Shown in pieces: positions 34,303-45,998 of a stretch of 64,000 bases of DNA. The notes below the pieces were generated by a model. It worked only from the letters and a program-made list of their open reading frames with translations, was not told the origin of the DNA and ran no database searches. The position numbers and the translations under genes are program-made. Within the stretch, counting starts at the first letter, position 1, and every line of letters starts with the position of its first letter. Where the stretch lies: NCBI RefSeq assembly GCF_035222485.1, contig NC_085922.1, positions 3,301,001-3,365,000 of the forward strand, given 5' to 3'. The stretch is from Podospora pseudoanserina. Lineage: Eukaryota > Ascomycota > Sordariomycetes > Sordariales > Podosporaceae.

Positions 34303-37300
34303 TTACAACTGCTCATCCCTCACCTCCCCATTCTCCTTATCCCTACTGCCTTCCTCACCCGCCCCCGTCCCATTGACCTCCCCCTCCGCAGCCTCCTCCC
34401 CAACCGGATCCTCCGGAATGATCCCATTCTGCCTCTCCCACACCTCCCTCCTAATCCTCTCCTCCTTTGCTTTCCTCGCCCTCTCCACCTCCTCCACCCC
34501 CCCACTCTTCTTCAGCCTCCCCTCCTCGACAAAGTTCGTCAGCTCCTTCTTAAGCGGGTTCTGCATCCTCGTCTCCAGCTCCTTCTGCCTCAGCTTCTCG
34601 GCCCGCTCAATCGCCTCCAGCCGGTTCTCATGATTCGGCTGCAGCGCCCTCACCTCCCCCAACACACCCTCCTTCGCATCCCTAGGATCAACAAAGGCAT
34701 TGCTGTTGATCGAGTTCAGCCCCTTGCTGAATTGCCTCAGCACCGGTCTCCCCTCCACCGCGCCGCCATTCGACCCCGCATCCTTCATCTGTTCCTTGGT
34801 AGCCTGCTCCACCAGCGCAAACGTCTCGGAGGCCTTTTCCAAATCGTCCCTCAAATCCACAATCAAGTCCTCCATCACCCGCAGCTCGTCCCGGCCCTGG
34901 CAGACATCCTCCAGTTCCTTCTCCCAAATCTTGGTCCACACTGGCTTCTCCTGCTTCATGTACTCCTCCATCTTGTTCAGCTCCTTGGTGAGCTGGGTGA
35001 TGTCCTTGGTGACAGACTCGAGCTGTCTAGGGAGAGGGCGCACGCCGCGGTGGACAACGTCCTTGCGTAGATCCTCCACCAAGTCTTGCAAGTCGTCCAC
35101 CTTGTTGACAAGCCTGTCGCTGTCCGTGTTAAGCTGCTTCCGGCCGTTAATGACATATGCCCGTCCGCTGTCGCCTTCAATGTCCGGAACCGCAATCTTG
35201 GCGGCCGTTGCCTTGACGCTGTTGGCCTTGCTGCGAAGAGCAGACATGGAACTTTGGATATCGGATTGAAAGTTCGAGTACGTCTGTCGCAAAACAGCCA
35301 GGTCTCGGCGCAAGCTCTGGATCTCGGTGATCTGGGATGTGCTGAGCTTGCGAGCGGCCACCCCAGCAGCACTTGCGACCGACTTGGGTGAATCCATAGC
35401 CGGCGACATGATGGCAGGGGGAGGAGCAGCAGCCAACCGCGCAACGTCCCTGGCGGTCTCGTTCTGGCGCTCCGCAACCCTCAGCAGAGCAGCCCCATGA
35501 TCATCCACATTCTGCTTGACCTCTTCGACAATTTTCTTCAGGCTACCAATACCCTCGTCGATATGCTTCTTCACTTCGTCAAGGGTCTCAATGTTGAGCA
35601 CGAGCACCGTCCTGTCCTTAATGTCCGACAAGTCCTCCAGCTCGTGACGCACGCCCGAAATGGGATCCTGAATATAGATGTCCGGCAGGTCTGCTCCGTT
35701 TTGCTGAGTGTTCCACGAAAACTTCTCAATAAATGCCAGCTGCAAACGGCCAATCGAGAGCTCCTCATATCCTTCTGGGAGAACAAATTTCTTGACCTTG
35801 GACTTGTACTGCAGAAACAATGTTAGTTCTTTTGTAGCGGGAGGCGTGTTGTCCATCCCAAACGAACTCGACGGCTTGTCAGGGGTAGGAGCACGAGCAA
35901 CCGCGGCAGACTTTGGGGGTGCTTTGGGGGGCTTCTCCTCCTCTTCCTCATCCAGGCCGGCTGCTGGCATCACATCAGCTGGCGGGCTCGTCAAAGTAGC
36001 GCTCGGCCTGAACCTTTCCTCTGGAGATTCAGGCTCGGCGGTTTCTGGCCTTGATGCCGGGAGTTCCACCGGACCGCTCTCGGACTCCTCCAACACTCTG
36101 CTCGGAACCCGCATCGGCGACGATGCATCCATAGGTGCCGCACGCGAAGACTTGTTTCGCTGATGCCGAGCATTATCCCTCGTAGAAATCGCCCGCATCG
36201 ACTCCCTCATCTCTCCTCGGCCGCGATTCGGAATCGGCGTGGTCTGCGGTGGGAGCATAGGAACCCCCTGAGCGCCCACCAGCTTGGAGATCTGGTAGGC
36301 CGAGTATCTGCGTGAGGCGCGTCTCTCGAGATCACCGCCCCTCTGCAAGGCCGCCAGGGCACTTTGCTGAGATTGCTTTGGTGGCGGAGGAGGCGGTGGG
36401 AAGTTGTCCAAGCTACTCATATCGCCGGCCGAGGGTCCTGAAGGCATCGTCTCATCGCCGGGATAAGGGGGCATGACCGGAATGTTCTGCATCGTGTTGC
36501 TGGAAAGGCTGGACTCCCCCGAGTTGGCCGAACCGCGAGACTGCTCTCGTTGCGACAAATATCGTCTGGTAGGGGAGTTGTTGATATTATTCCTTCCATC
36601 ATCTCGTTGGCTCTGTGGCCGATATCCGCCATCCTCCAGTCCCTCGTTCAGTAGTGTCGTTAGTCCCGAGTTGACGCTTCCCATGGTGCTCGTGCTGGTC
36701 GTCCGTCCAGGAGGGTTGGGTGCAGTTGGGCCATCCCCCGAGCCTCCCTGATCGCTCGGTTGTCCGTTTTCCCTCTCTCTCTGTTGCCTTTGACGCAATC
36801 TTGTTTGCTTTCTCTTCAGCCCATGCAGCAAGTTGATGATGATGTCGCGGATCTGTGGCAAGTATCTATCCAGACTCTCCACACTCGCTTCCTGGCTCAA
36901 AGTAGACTCTAAAATATTCCTTAGCAGCTCGGGCACATTTCCGAGGTCAGATGTATCGACATTAATGGCTGTAAAGGCCCGGCAGGCCATGTTGAACTCG
37001 TATCCCAAGCGGACATAGACATCGGACACCTGCGTGTCGGTAGCGTTTCCTCGGGACCATTGCGTCAGAGTTTCCAATAGCTGCTTCGTGGCAACCAGCA
37101 GGTGTGTTACGCTCTTTTCGATTTGGGAGAGGGGCACGGAAGTACTTGCTGACGACTTTTTGAGAGGCATGGTTAGCAAGGCACAGGGAACTTGGGCACA
37201 CACGATACAGTCTGGAAAATTTTTGCACACTGAAAGAGGCAGCACTCATTCAAAACAAAAGAAGATGGAGGGTTCTTGCTGAAACGAGAGACGTCAAGGT

Positions 37301-37600
37301 GGTGGTGCATGAAGCCGGCTGTGGTGTGTCGACATTGGCTGAAACGCGGACAGGCGGGACATGGGATGGAAGCAAAAGTGAACAAGACTCAAGACTCACA
37401 TTGGTCCGCCGAGTGCCATCGCTCCTATTCAAGCTCCCACTGACAGGCTGCATAGGCCTCGATGATGTAGATGCCCGGGGCGCAACGGGGCGGTTGGTGC
37501 CGACGCCGACGGCGGGAGAGATAGATCGTTGCTGGAGGTTTGGCGGAGGGCCCAACTCTGCGCCGGGCGAGCGTCGCTGCGAGCTTCGTATCGAAGTCAT
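34303..37600 (-). CDS. bud6: Bud6/AIP3 actin-interacting polarity protein, about 1017 aa
   Basis: Bud6 binds actin and formins and promotes actin-cable assembly at hyphal tips and septa. The main exon (37155-34303) contains the N-terminal block SQIEKSVTHLLVATKQLLET and a long Pro/Ser-rich linker. It then holds the AIP3 region (about residues 505-860), starting ELTLFLQYKSKVKKFVLPEG and running through extended coiled coils (DDLQDLVEDLRKDV and others). A first exon at 37600-37400 (MTSIRSSQRRSPG to GTRRTN) is proposed because it ends at a GTGAGT donor in matching phase and reads coding. The 244-bp intron ends at an AAAAG acceptor after a GCTAAC branch point. If that exon is wrong, translation would start at the ATG at 37170. 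The family call is firm; only the start is open. Confidence 0.85.
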
Positions 37601-39495
37601 TGTATTGAGATTTGTTCCTCCTCGGCCTTGCGCCTCGTGTGTTTTCCCCTCGTTCGGTGCCCAACCCAGGCTTCTATTGTTCGGACGTGCGCGGGATTTG
37701 GAATCGGTTTCGTTCAAAGTTGATGGTTTTGGTTTGTTGGGTGGTTGGGGGGGGAATGAAGCGGGCGCGCGGGGTTGGGCTGAGGATCGGTTTATCAAAA
37801 ATGTCAAGAAAGTGTTGGGTATGTCATCGGGAAGCGGCGACAGATGCAAATGTCCGAGTTTCTGATGTCTTTTTGCCAAAAGATGGCCTTCTTCTCTCAA
37901 AGTCCCCTGGGCGGCAGGCGAGTGCAGTGCGGGCGGAGGTGTTTGGCTGCAATCACGACCTTCTCCACCGAGGCTCCAGCCCCAAGGCGAGCTGCGCTAT
38001 TCCTGATTCGCTAAACCCGGGAACGGCAAGGGTCGGCTGCCCAGCCCGGTGGGTTACATAATTGTGTTGCCTCTCAGCTTGTGGAACGTCCTCATTTGTT
38101 TTCTATTGAGAGGGGGAAGGGGGATCATGGAGATATCGACACCATATCAACATCTTCTCTTTTACCTTATCTTTGTTGAATTAGGTTGGAGGTGTCGGGC
38201 TGTTGTCAGTCGGTGGCGGTTGTCCAAAGAAGCTTTCATTGACCCCAGGCTCCCGTGTGTGGCCCATGCTCGCGATGTGGCCCGTGCTTTCAGCTTTCCT
38301 GAGATGACCATGAGTGGTGACACATTCAAGGACTTTTTGAGCCCAAGTTTTGGAGGCGTTTGAGTTCCCTATCGCTTCGAGCTCTCGATGGCTCAAGTTG
38401 TCCTTTTGAAGAGAAATGTCGGAACCTTGGATCTCTCTCACATGACAGGGGTCCAAGATCGTGTGGTTCTGAGACAGCCGTTCTCAGCTCCACCTCTGGA
38501 ATTATCACCATCACCTCGGGTTATCTTTCCTTTTGTTTCTGGATTGAGCCCGTATCCCCCCCTCGAAACTCTTTGCTCTTGCAAAATTATTTTTTACTTT
38601 CAAGTTGGAATTTTGCCTCTTCGTATCTAAGCCTGTTGGTCTACTGAGGTCTCCTACTCCACCTCGGCGTGGCCACCGAGACAGCGACACAGCCGACACA
38701 GCCTGACTGAGAGGAATTCATTGCGTGGTCTCAGCTCAGATCCCCCATGATTTGGCCGAGCTGTTGGATCACCGTTTGCTCTTTGCTTTTGTCATTTTGG
38801 AAGCTAAACAGATCATCTTCCTACTCCAGAGGATGCCCGCCCAGCCATCGCGTCTGTAGAGTCCCCCGTATTTTCGGAATCGAGGTCGTTCGGTCACACA
38901 AACTAGGGGTTCATCAGCAAGTTGCCGGCCTCCACCACTGCGAAAATGGTTTCAATACCTGCAGCCTCAATCACTGAAGCCGCAATGAACACAGCATGCA
39001 TCGGCCAGCCCAGCCGTCCCTGCCACGCCATCTGGCCCAGTCTGTCCAATGAGCCCGCTACGTCGTGTTGCTAGTTCCGGGGAGGCGTCTGGATCGCCCA
39101 CCGACATCCGCCCTCCACGCGTCTGTCTGTGTTTTGGGCCTCCTTTTCTCGTAACTTGCGCGGGAATCCGCACATGCGAGTCGGCCATCTCAATATTCAC
39201 AGCTTGCGCGATGGCAGGGGTCATTCTCGTCTTGTCTCTGGCCTGGCCCAAGAGCCGGCCATCCCATCTCCCAGCCGACTGGCCAGTGTCCGTCAGCTTG
39301 GCTTAAAGACAAAGCAAGTCGCCCGTCTTGAGTTCCTGTCACTCATCACTCTACCTTTACGATTCATCTGAACATTAACGCTACCAAGATATACCGAGAT
39401 CACGACTTGACACTTGCTATAGGACACATAACAACTATCAATCACGCATACAGTCATCTCACATACCGCACCTTCACACACTCCAACAACTCAAA
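37601..39495. other. Intergenic region, no supported gene
   Basis: A 1.9-kb spacer between the divergent bud6 and GPI-protein genes. Overlapping short frames on both strands (for example 38967-39306) show no splice structure, domain or clear codon bias. The last 200 bp are pyrimidine- and A-rich, as expected of a promoter and leader for the gene at 39496. Confidence 0.55.
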
Positions 39496-39930
39496 ATGCA
39501 GATCAAGTTCATCATTCTCTCTGCTCTTCTGAGCCTGGCCGCCGCCAAAGAGGACCACAGCTCTCATGACACCGAGTCTGTATACACATACACTACAGCT
39601 GTCCCATCTACACATGAGTACGCTCACTCCAGCACACTCGCCACCTCTACCCATATCAACGCCAACACCACCATCCTGCCGCCCAAGACCAACTACGCCA
39701 ACACCACCACAACCGCCACTGGCTTCACCAACTCTACCATCTCTGTCAAACCAACTTCCACCTTCTCAACGACAACAAGCGACCTCGCCACCACCACTGA
39801 GACCCTCGTTGAATCCACTACCACCCGGGCTGCTAGCCCCTCATCAACCAACGCTGCTACTGGCGGGCGCTCCTCTCAGTTCGGGCTGGTTGTTCTGGGT
39901 GCCGCCCTCGCCGCTGGCTTCGGTCTATAA
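39496..39930 (+). CDS. Ser/Thr-rich GPI-anchored cell-wall protein, 144 aa
   Basis: Single-exon gene. The N-terminus is a clear signal peptide (IKFIILSALLSLAAAKE). The mature part is rich in Thr, Ser and Asn with several N-T/S-type sites (ANTT, NSTIS), so it is likely heavily O- and N-glycosylated. The C-terminus has small residues (ATGGRSS) followed by a hydrophobic tail (FGLVVLGAALAAGFGL), the layout of a GPI-attachment signal. It is probably a wall or plasma-membrane surface protein; no enzymatic domain is present. Codon use is strongly C-ending, which suggests good expression. Confidence 0.8.
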   Translation: MQIKFIILSALLSLAAAKEDHSSHDTESVYTYTTAVPSTHEYAHSSTLATSTHINANTTILPPKTNYANTTTTATGFTNSTISVKPTSTFSTTTSDLATTTETLVESTTTRAASPSSTNAATGGRSSQFGLVVLGAALAAGFGL

Positions 39931-40408
39931 ACAACGCATTTAACCTCTTGGTTTCAAAAAGCGGCATGGCTAACATGATTACGGGTTAATGGATATGGGA
40001 GGAAAAAAGGATGATAATGGGATGATGAGTTTAATGTCTTCTTTTGTTTCATGATAACATGGAGCAGCATAGCGTTTAATGATAACTTTTGTTGACTACA
40101 CCCAAACTGACATTTGCTTGCGCAAGATGAGTGAAGACTCTTGGGCTGACAGCTGCGCTAATGGATGCCGGTGGCTTGAGAGGATGGCTGAATTTTTCGA
40201 GTCAAAATTGAATGGGCGTGCCTGTCCATGCTGAGGGACTAGCATCGCCGTGGAGATAAGGCTGTCAAAAAAATAGCCTTTGGCATTGATTTTAGAGAAC
40301 AAACTCAATGCATCTCACTAATCTTGCTCCAGCTTCAAGCACAATAAAAGCGAGTACCGTCCGCGGCGCCATCAACTCATTGCCACTCGTCTACTGTGAC
40401 CATACCCG

Positions 40409-40606
40409 ATGCAAACGAACACTAAGCTGGTATCTCTCTCCGCTACTTTCTCCCTCCCTTTACCCTTCTCCATCAACCTCCTCAATCCCATTGCCGCGTC
40501 CGCCGACTTCACCAACACTTCACCAGGCGTACCCACCCCTCTACTTCCATTTGAATACTCCCCAGTTTGCCCTCCTCCTTCGCTGAAGGCTCATCCCATC
40601 TCTTGA
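40409..40606 (+). CDS. Possible small secreted protein, 65 aa
   Basis: An ATG-started frame with coding-type codon choice (TCC, CTC, TTC, ATC, AAC). It begins KLVSLSATFSLPLPFSINLL, ending in an AASA-like site that resembles a signal peptide. The remaining 30 or so residues are Pro-rich with a single Cys. There is no homology or splice evidence, and the pyrimidine-rich composition could mimic such a frame. The alternative is non-coding leader or intergenic sequence. Confidence 0.3.
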   Translation: MQTNTKLVSLSATFSLPLPFSINLLNPIAASADFTNTSPGVPTPLLPFEYSPVCPPPSLKAHPIS

Positions 40607-40793
40607 CATCATGTTTCGAAAAGGTGAAAAGGTCGATGGGGCGACAGATAGATTTGATATCGAGCAGTTGGGATGGTGACAATCGTTGGAAGGGATCCTA
40701 CGATTGACGTGAAAGAAAAAAAACGAAACATAGCAGCGCATTAGATAACTAGACGCAAAAAAGAAATCATGATTTGATGTAGTATAAAATTGC

Positions 40794-40800
40794 AAAAAAA
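40794..40800 (-). terminator. RNA polymerase III T7 terminator of tRNA-Gln
   Basis: A run of seven T on the minus strand, three bases past the 3' end of the tRNA gene. Confidence 0.85.
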
Positions 40801-40803
40801 TGA

Positions 40804-40874
40804 GGTCTTGCCCGGACTCGAACCGGGGTTGCCGGAATCAGAATCCGGAGTGATAACCGCTACACTACAAAACC
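40804..40874 (-). tRNA. tRNA-Gln (anticodon CUG)
   Basis: The minus strand folds as a cloverleaf. Acceptor stem GGTTTTG pairs with CAAGACC (one G-U). The D-arm has GTG/CAC around TAGCGGTTAT. The anticodon stem CCGGA/TCCGG encloses loop TTCTGAT with anticodon CTG. The T-arm is CCCGG-TTCGAGT-CCGGG. No intron is present. The internal promoter boxes are intact and a T7 terminator follows. Confidence 0.95.
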
Positions 40875-41032
40875 TGTTCAGGCTTTTTGCTTGACACCGT
40901 CTCCCCATATTAGCCTTTATGAATGACTCAGCGGGGCTTGGCATTCCAACACCCCCTTTCTCATCATGGCGCTGTCCAAAACGTCTCTCGAACTAAGCAT
41001 TATCTAGGTAATTTTGGAACCGTTTCCTTTAC

Positions 41033-42840
41033 TTACTCCTGCTTGTTAGAATTAGCCACCCTCCACGCGACCCCAAACCTCTGCACGATCCAAGCGAGCG
41101 GGAAACACAGAAACACAATGCCAGCGTAGATGCCAAAGCATGCCGCCGGCCCAACATGTTCAACCATCGGCTGCAAGACGGCGACAGCACCGCCCGCAAA
41201 GAGACATCTGACCAGATTACTGGCTGCCTGGGCGGTGGCAGATCTGTTCATGTTGAGATCTGTCAGGAGGGTCCCACACAGCTGTACAACATTACGATCA
41301 GTACCAGGTAGGAGGGAAAACTCTGGGAAACGTACCACAAAGGTTGCGGCGGTTGAGGTGCCGGTCAAGAGTTGCATAAGAAGCGTCACGGCAAGGTGCT
41401 ATAAGGAAATTGTCAGTTCTCAGAAGAATGCAGACAACAAACGAACAGACAACTTACTGCCCTGAACTTCAACGCTAGACCATATCCTATGATCCCCAAA
41501 ACAGTGATGGCATGAAGTGTGTAGACGCCCTCTAATCTGGTCTTTTCGAGAGGAAAGCCGGGAGAGTTCTTGTCGAAATCTTCATCTCCACCTCTTTTGA
41601 CCGTCCTCTTGTAATTCCAGTCGACAAATCTTCCTGTTATCACGTTAGCCCGCGCCCCTCCCCTGACCAAGTAAAGAAGTAACTCACCAGCAAAAAAGCT
41701 CCCAAACCCACCACCAACCCCACTAGGTAAATACACCAGTCCGGCCTGCAGATAACTCAATCCATAAATTTCCGTGGCCTGAGCATCCAAACTCGTCTGC
41801 AGCGCCGCCTTGACAGCATAGTTGATCGCCGTAATCAAAATCACCACCAACGACCCCCTATCCGCCAGCACCGGCAAACAAGCCAGCGGATTCGGAAACC
41901 TAAACTTCCTCTCCTCTTCCCCCTCCCTCTCCATCTTCTCCCCAACAACCACCGCTTCCGTGCCTTTCTTCCCCTTCCTCTTCTTGAAGTAAAACACACT
42001 CCAAAAGCTCTGATAAACCCACCCTTCCACCCTCCTCGATCCATCACCCACCAGCCCCCTCTGCGTCTCCGGCAAGAATATCAAAATCACAATGAACCAC
42101 GATCCAGTTAGGATAACCAAAAACCAGAAAATCCACCTCCACCCCAACCCCTGGGTCAACCCACCCCCAACCACCGGCCCGAGACTGGTAGCAACATCGG
42201 TCATCAACAGCAAAACCCCCACCAACCCCCCCCTCTCCTCCGCGACCGCAACATCAGCAATAACCCCGTACCCGCCCCCGTAAAGCCCACTCCCTCCCGC
42301 ACTCTGCACCATCCTCAAAACCAACAACCCCTCCCACCTTTCCACAACCGAGATCCCGACGTTGGCTGATATCATGAGACTGAACATGAGCATATACACC
42401 GGCCTTCGTCCACTCTGGTCAGCCATGTCGCCCATGAATGCCGGCGCTATGCCGGCCATGATGAGATAGGAGGTAATTGTCAGTTGGATCAACCCCAGCG
42501 AAACCCCAAACGATTCCGACAAAGGGACAAGAGCGGGGTAGTAAATGAACGAGGAGAGCGTGGAGAACATGGCAGCGAAAGAGACGAGGAGGGTAACTAC
42601 GAGTTTTTGACGGGGAGAAAAGATGGAATACGGGGGTGGGGGTTCAAGATTGGGGTTGAAGTCATTTTGCATGGGTGGTTTGGGATCAAACGGGGGAAAG
42701 TCGGGCTTGGAGGGGAGGATCGTGATGGTGGTGGTGAGTTCTGGGGCGGAGGAGTTTGCGCTGCTGGTGCCGGGACGGCTGGAGGCGGGGGTGGAGGAGG
42801 TGAGAGGTGGTTTGAGGACTGAGGTGCCTAGTGATGCCAT
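41033..42840 (-). CDS. MFS drug:H+ antiporter (DHA1-type), 546 aa
   Basis: A 12-helix major facilitator transporter, probably at the plasma membrane. Exons are 42840-41688, 41633-41458, 41398-41336 and 41281-41033; all three introns are 54-59 bp with consensus borders. About 75 disordered N-terminal residues precede helix 1 (LVVTLLVSFAAMFSTLSSFI). Motif A (GDMADQSGRRPV) is at 137-148. The antiporter motif C region (DVATSLGPVVGGG) is at about 215-227. The central loop is long and charged. The family includes exporters of drugs, polyamines and organic acids, and the substrate here cannot be predicted. The start at 42840 fits better than an upstream in-frame codon because the intervening peptide does not look conserved. 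Confidence 0.9.
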
Positions 42841-43434
42841 CTTCCTGTGTTGTTGAACGTCGACAATGTTGAAACCAGAAGTGTCAACCACCCAGGTGCA
42901 ACAACAAACCAAGATATGCACTTCTGCTGCCCAAGAAAGAAACAGGCCTGCTTTTGTTGGCACCTCCTCCTATTATTACCAGACAAAAAGTGCAGTTGGT
43001 CCGGTGTGCGGCCTCACGCGGTGGCCGTCATCCGGGGCGGCGCAGTTGTTCCGGGTGACTTGCGAATCACAACACCCAACGCTGCGCCGGGGAGCCGGGG
43101 ACTTGCATACACAAAAGGGTTCCGGTATGCACGAGGTGCAGTAATGTCACGGATACGGTCCCTGCTGCCGATACCCGGCCCGAGGGCTCAGTTGGTGGCA
43201 TGTTCCTTGTGACCAAACTTGTTCTGATGCGGGGATTTGAGGAGAGATGGCATTTCTGGGCAACGGAACATTACATTCATTATGTATTGTTGAACCTGAA
43301 GTAAATGTTCAAAATACTCCACCCTAGACAAAATGTGGAGTTGCCTTGATCAAAGATATGCACCCTTACTCCTAGTTAGCACTATTAGCTTCCACACGAC
43401 CTCTCTCTACTGCCCATTGACACGCTACATCAGC
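42841..43434. other. Intergenic spacer, no gene seen
   Basis: A 594-bp spacer upstream of the MFS gene and downstream of the fructosamine-kinase-like gene. It probably contains the MFS promoter. Frames here are short and unsupported. Confidence 0.6.
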
Positions 43435-44638
43435 TCAGAGACGAGATTGGTAAGTAGAAGTCTGAGGACCACTCTTAGCAGCTTCCTCGGCCTCGACTTT
43501 GTCTACCAGCAGCTTCATATTGCTCACGACGCTGAGAAATCGTTAGCACATCATGGATAGACTGCGATGGATTTCTTTACTCACATCTCGCGGAGCTTGT
43601 GATCGTGCGGATACAAGGTTGACAGCAAAATCTGGTTCCTCAGCATGTAGAGGGTATTCCTGCTGTCAACATCCTCCTCGGGTTCCGAAATAGGTACGTG
43701 CTTCCAGTACTCCTTCAGATACGGTTTGCCGAGTGGGTACCGTGGGTTGCGAAAAACACCCAAATCAACTTCGTTATGCCCCCACATGGCGCAGGCATCG
43801 TAGACACAGACCGTCTCGCCATCAGTCTGATACTTGACGTTGCCAGGCCAGAGGTCAGCGTGAATAAGACAAGGCGTTACTGAACGTCCATCGCTCTCCA
43901 AGGGTCGCAGAAACCGAGGAAGAACCTTTTCGAAGAACAAAGGCCGTAGTCTCTCTAGCTCAGCATGGTGCTCCCCATCATGGGAGGCATCTTCACGCTG
44001 GAGAAAGTCCTTCATTTGTCGTGTCCAGTACTCCTCCCAAGTGCCCGTCCAGCTGTTGTCCTGCTCCAGGTTGCCAAATCTGGTGTTGACGGGAAACCCA
44101 AACTTGCCGTTGGGGGACTTGCCCATGCTGCGGGAGTGCAAAGCCGCAATGGCTGTCATGTAGGACTCGGGACGGGGAATATCGTCCTCGATCATCTCGA
44201 TGAATTCAGCCAGGAAGAAGTGCCTGTCTGGACGAAATTTGTAGGAGCCCTTTTTGACCGGGCGGGGCACGTGCTCTGGAATAAACTCGTAGGTGGTGTT
44301 TTCGGAGGTCCAGGCGGATTCCATCAGTTCTAGGCCCTCTTTGCCAGAAGCTTCCTGTACGATTGTCAGTCAGTCATTGATACACAGTACTTGTTTCTGG
44401 GTTAGCAACCTTCTCAAAAAACACCTGACTGCTTCCATCCGGCATGGAGACCTCGATCCGAAAGGTGTTGCAATAGTCACTCATCCCAGACGGGGTCACA
44501 GAGACCACCTTGCCACCCTCAGGGAGGGCTGGTGATGTTAGTACTCATAGTGAGTGGTGTAATTTGAATAAGGGACAACATACCGGCAAGAAGGTTCTCA
44601 TCCAGCTTCTCCTCCACGTTTCTCACATCAGTAGCCAT
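43435..44638 (-). CDS. Fructosamine/ketosamine-3-kinase-like protein, 346 aa
   Basis: Fructosamine-3-kinase-family protein (protein-kinase-like fold); family members phosphorylate sugar adducts on proteins, leading to deglycation. Exons are 44638-44584, 44528-44410, 44354-43585 and 43531-43435, with introns of 53-55 bp. The N-terminus reads MATDVRNVEEKLD; a lysine-containing strand (QVFFEKEASG) spans intron 2. Catalytic-loop-like LIHADLWPGNV and the metal-binding-like block YDACAMWGHNEVDLG are present. The last exon (IVVSNMKLLVDKVEAEEAAK) completes the helical C-terminus; without it the frame would stop right after LREM. Length and motifs fit the family. Confidence 0.88.
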
Positions 44639-44760
44639 TGCGTTCAAGATTCAACTTGTGATGATCCGATCTACAACCAAGGGATATCAACAGTAAACAA
44701 GAGACAGAATGAAAGCAGACAAACCGTGGTCTAGACTGTGAGGGGTCATCTGTCTTTTAG

Positions 44761-45045
44761 TCATAGCTCGCTCGGAAACTGGACACGCGCCTCATTCCCG
44801 GTGAGGGGGAAGAGCACCAACCCATGTTGATGCTTGACCGAACAAGGCGACCATTTGGGAGCCGTGGATGCTATCATGGCCCACAATAATTGCTCAAGAT
44901 GTGCTCGGATGAGGTTAGCAAGGGTTTGCGGGTTGGGCCGTCGGGGGATGTGGTGCAGGTATGTTTGGATGACGGCCAATTGCTGGTCGTTGTTTCGGCC
45001 CCCCAACTTGGTCCAATGGTCACCTGCCGGCGTTTCACATGTTGG
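44761..45045 (-). CDS. Coding-biased open frame, possible 3' exon of an unknown gene
   Basis: The minus-strand frame is open for 95 codons with clear coding-type codon choice. It gives segments such as DHWTKLGGRNNDQQLAVIQ, HIPRRPNPQTLANLIRAHLE and HGLVLFPLTGNEARVQF before a TGA. It contains no suitable ATG at its start; a CTTAG acceptor sits exactly at the 5' limit, so an upstream exon is implied but was not found with confidence. It lies 122 bp upstream of the fructosamine-kinase-like gene on the same strand. The family is not recognised. It may be a real short gene or a relic. Confidence 0.35.
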   Translation of the reverse strand, partial: PTCETPAGDHWTKLGGRNNDQQLAVIQTYLHHIPRRPNPQTLANLIRAHLEQLLWAMIASTAPKWSPCSVKHQHGLVLFPLTGNEARVQFPSEL

Positions 45046-45998
45046 CTAAGCAGATCACCAACATTGAATACTGTGCGAGAAAAACAAAGATAGGCGCAAG
45101 AGTTGGCGAAGAATTCAGTATTTGTAAAGAAGTTATTTCGGGAATTTGGAAGACAAGAAAGCAATGGTGACGGGACTGCGGGGCACCTGCCAATGGTCAT
45201 TCTTTGGGGGCGAGTTTGCGCCTTCCTTTTCTTTCGAGTAGATTGATGGCTAACTCCGCTTCTTGTCTGCCATTTTGTGCGCGATGATTCCTCGAAAATA
45301 AAAATAAAAAATCAGCCATGATCTGGAAATCTCTTGTCCATGCGTCTTCCGGGTTATCCTCCTGGAGGTCCCCCACACTGTTCTACCTGCAGGCCAAGTT
45401 TACAGGCCAAACCCCAAAGGATCACTGCCACCAGCAAGCGGCGCAGGCCCTTCAATACCCGATGGGCACAACTGCACGCCAAACCCAGTCTGAGACCCAA
45501 AGACCGTTTCAAACAGTCCATCGTGAAGCACATATCCAGCAATGCCCCTTGCCTTGTCCCCCACATTCTTGCTTTTACTCGCTGATAGATGGACTCGCTA
45601 GCCCAATTGACCAGAAAGGGACCACCTCAGACTGTGCTCACCGAGTGGCCTCGAACGCGGGAAACACCAAGCTCGCCTTCTCTCGGCCGTCTATACCAAT
45701 GAAGCTGCTGACAATGGATCGGTTGTCTCGGGGCTTTGGGTGTCCCGATGGGCGATGTGGAGGCTGGGTCTAGACTCTTGACGTGATGGTTCCCACCTGT
45801 CGTCCTTTTTTCTCCTCTATCAAAACTTTGTTTCAATGCCAATTCTGATCTTGCACATGATATTCGTGATACTGTGGTGATCTTAGTGAAAGCGGCTGAT
45901 CACTCATGACATACACCACTCAATACTACCTTGCTCATTAATATCACAGGTTACCCTTCTGCAGCTCAACAGACAACAGGAAAGACAAAACTACAACA
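45046..45998. other. Intergenic region upstream of the NACHT gene
   Basis: Probable promoter region of the gene starting at 45999. A plus-strand ATG frame (45340-45585, 81 codons) has mildly coding-like codon use (PKDRFKQSIVKHISSNAP) but no splice or family support. Confidence 0.45.

Noticed and set aside
34174-35070. 298-codon plus-strand frame opposite bud6
   Set aside because: A Leu/Pro/Arg-rich shadow of the Bud6 coding strand; the Bud6 frame has clear family sequence.
45340-45585. 81-codon ATG frame upstream of the NACHT gene
   Set aside because: Mildly coding-like but unsupported by splicing, conservation or motif; kept only as a note in the intergenic entry.
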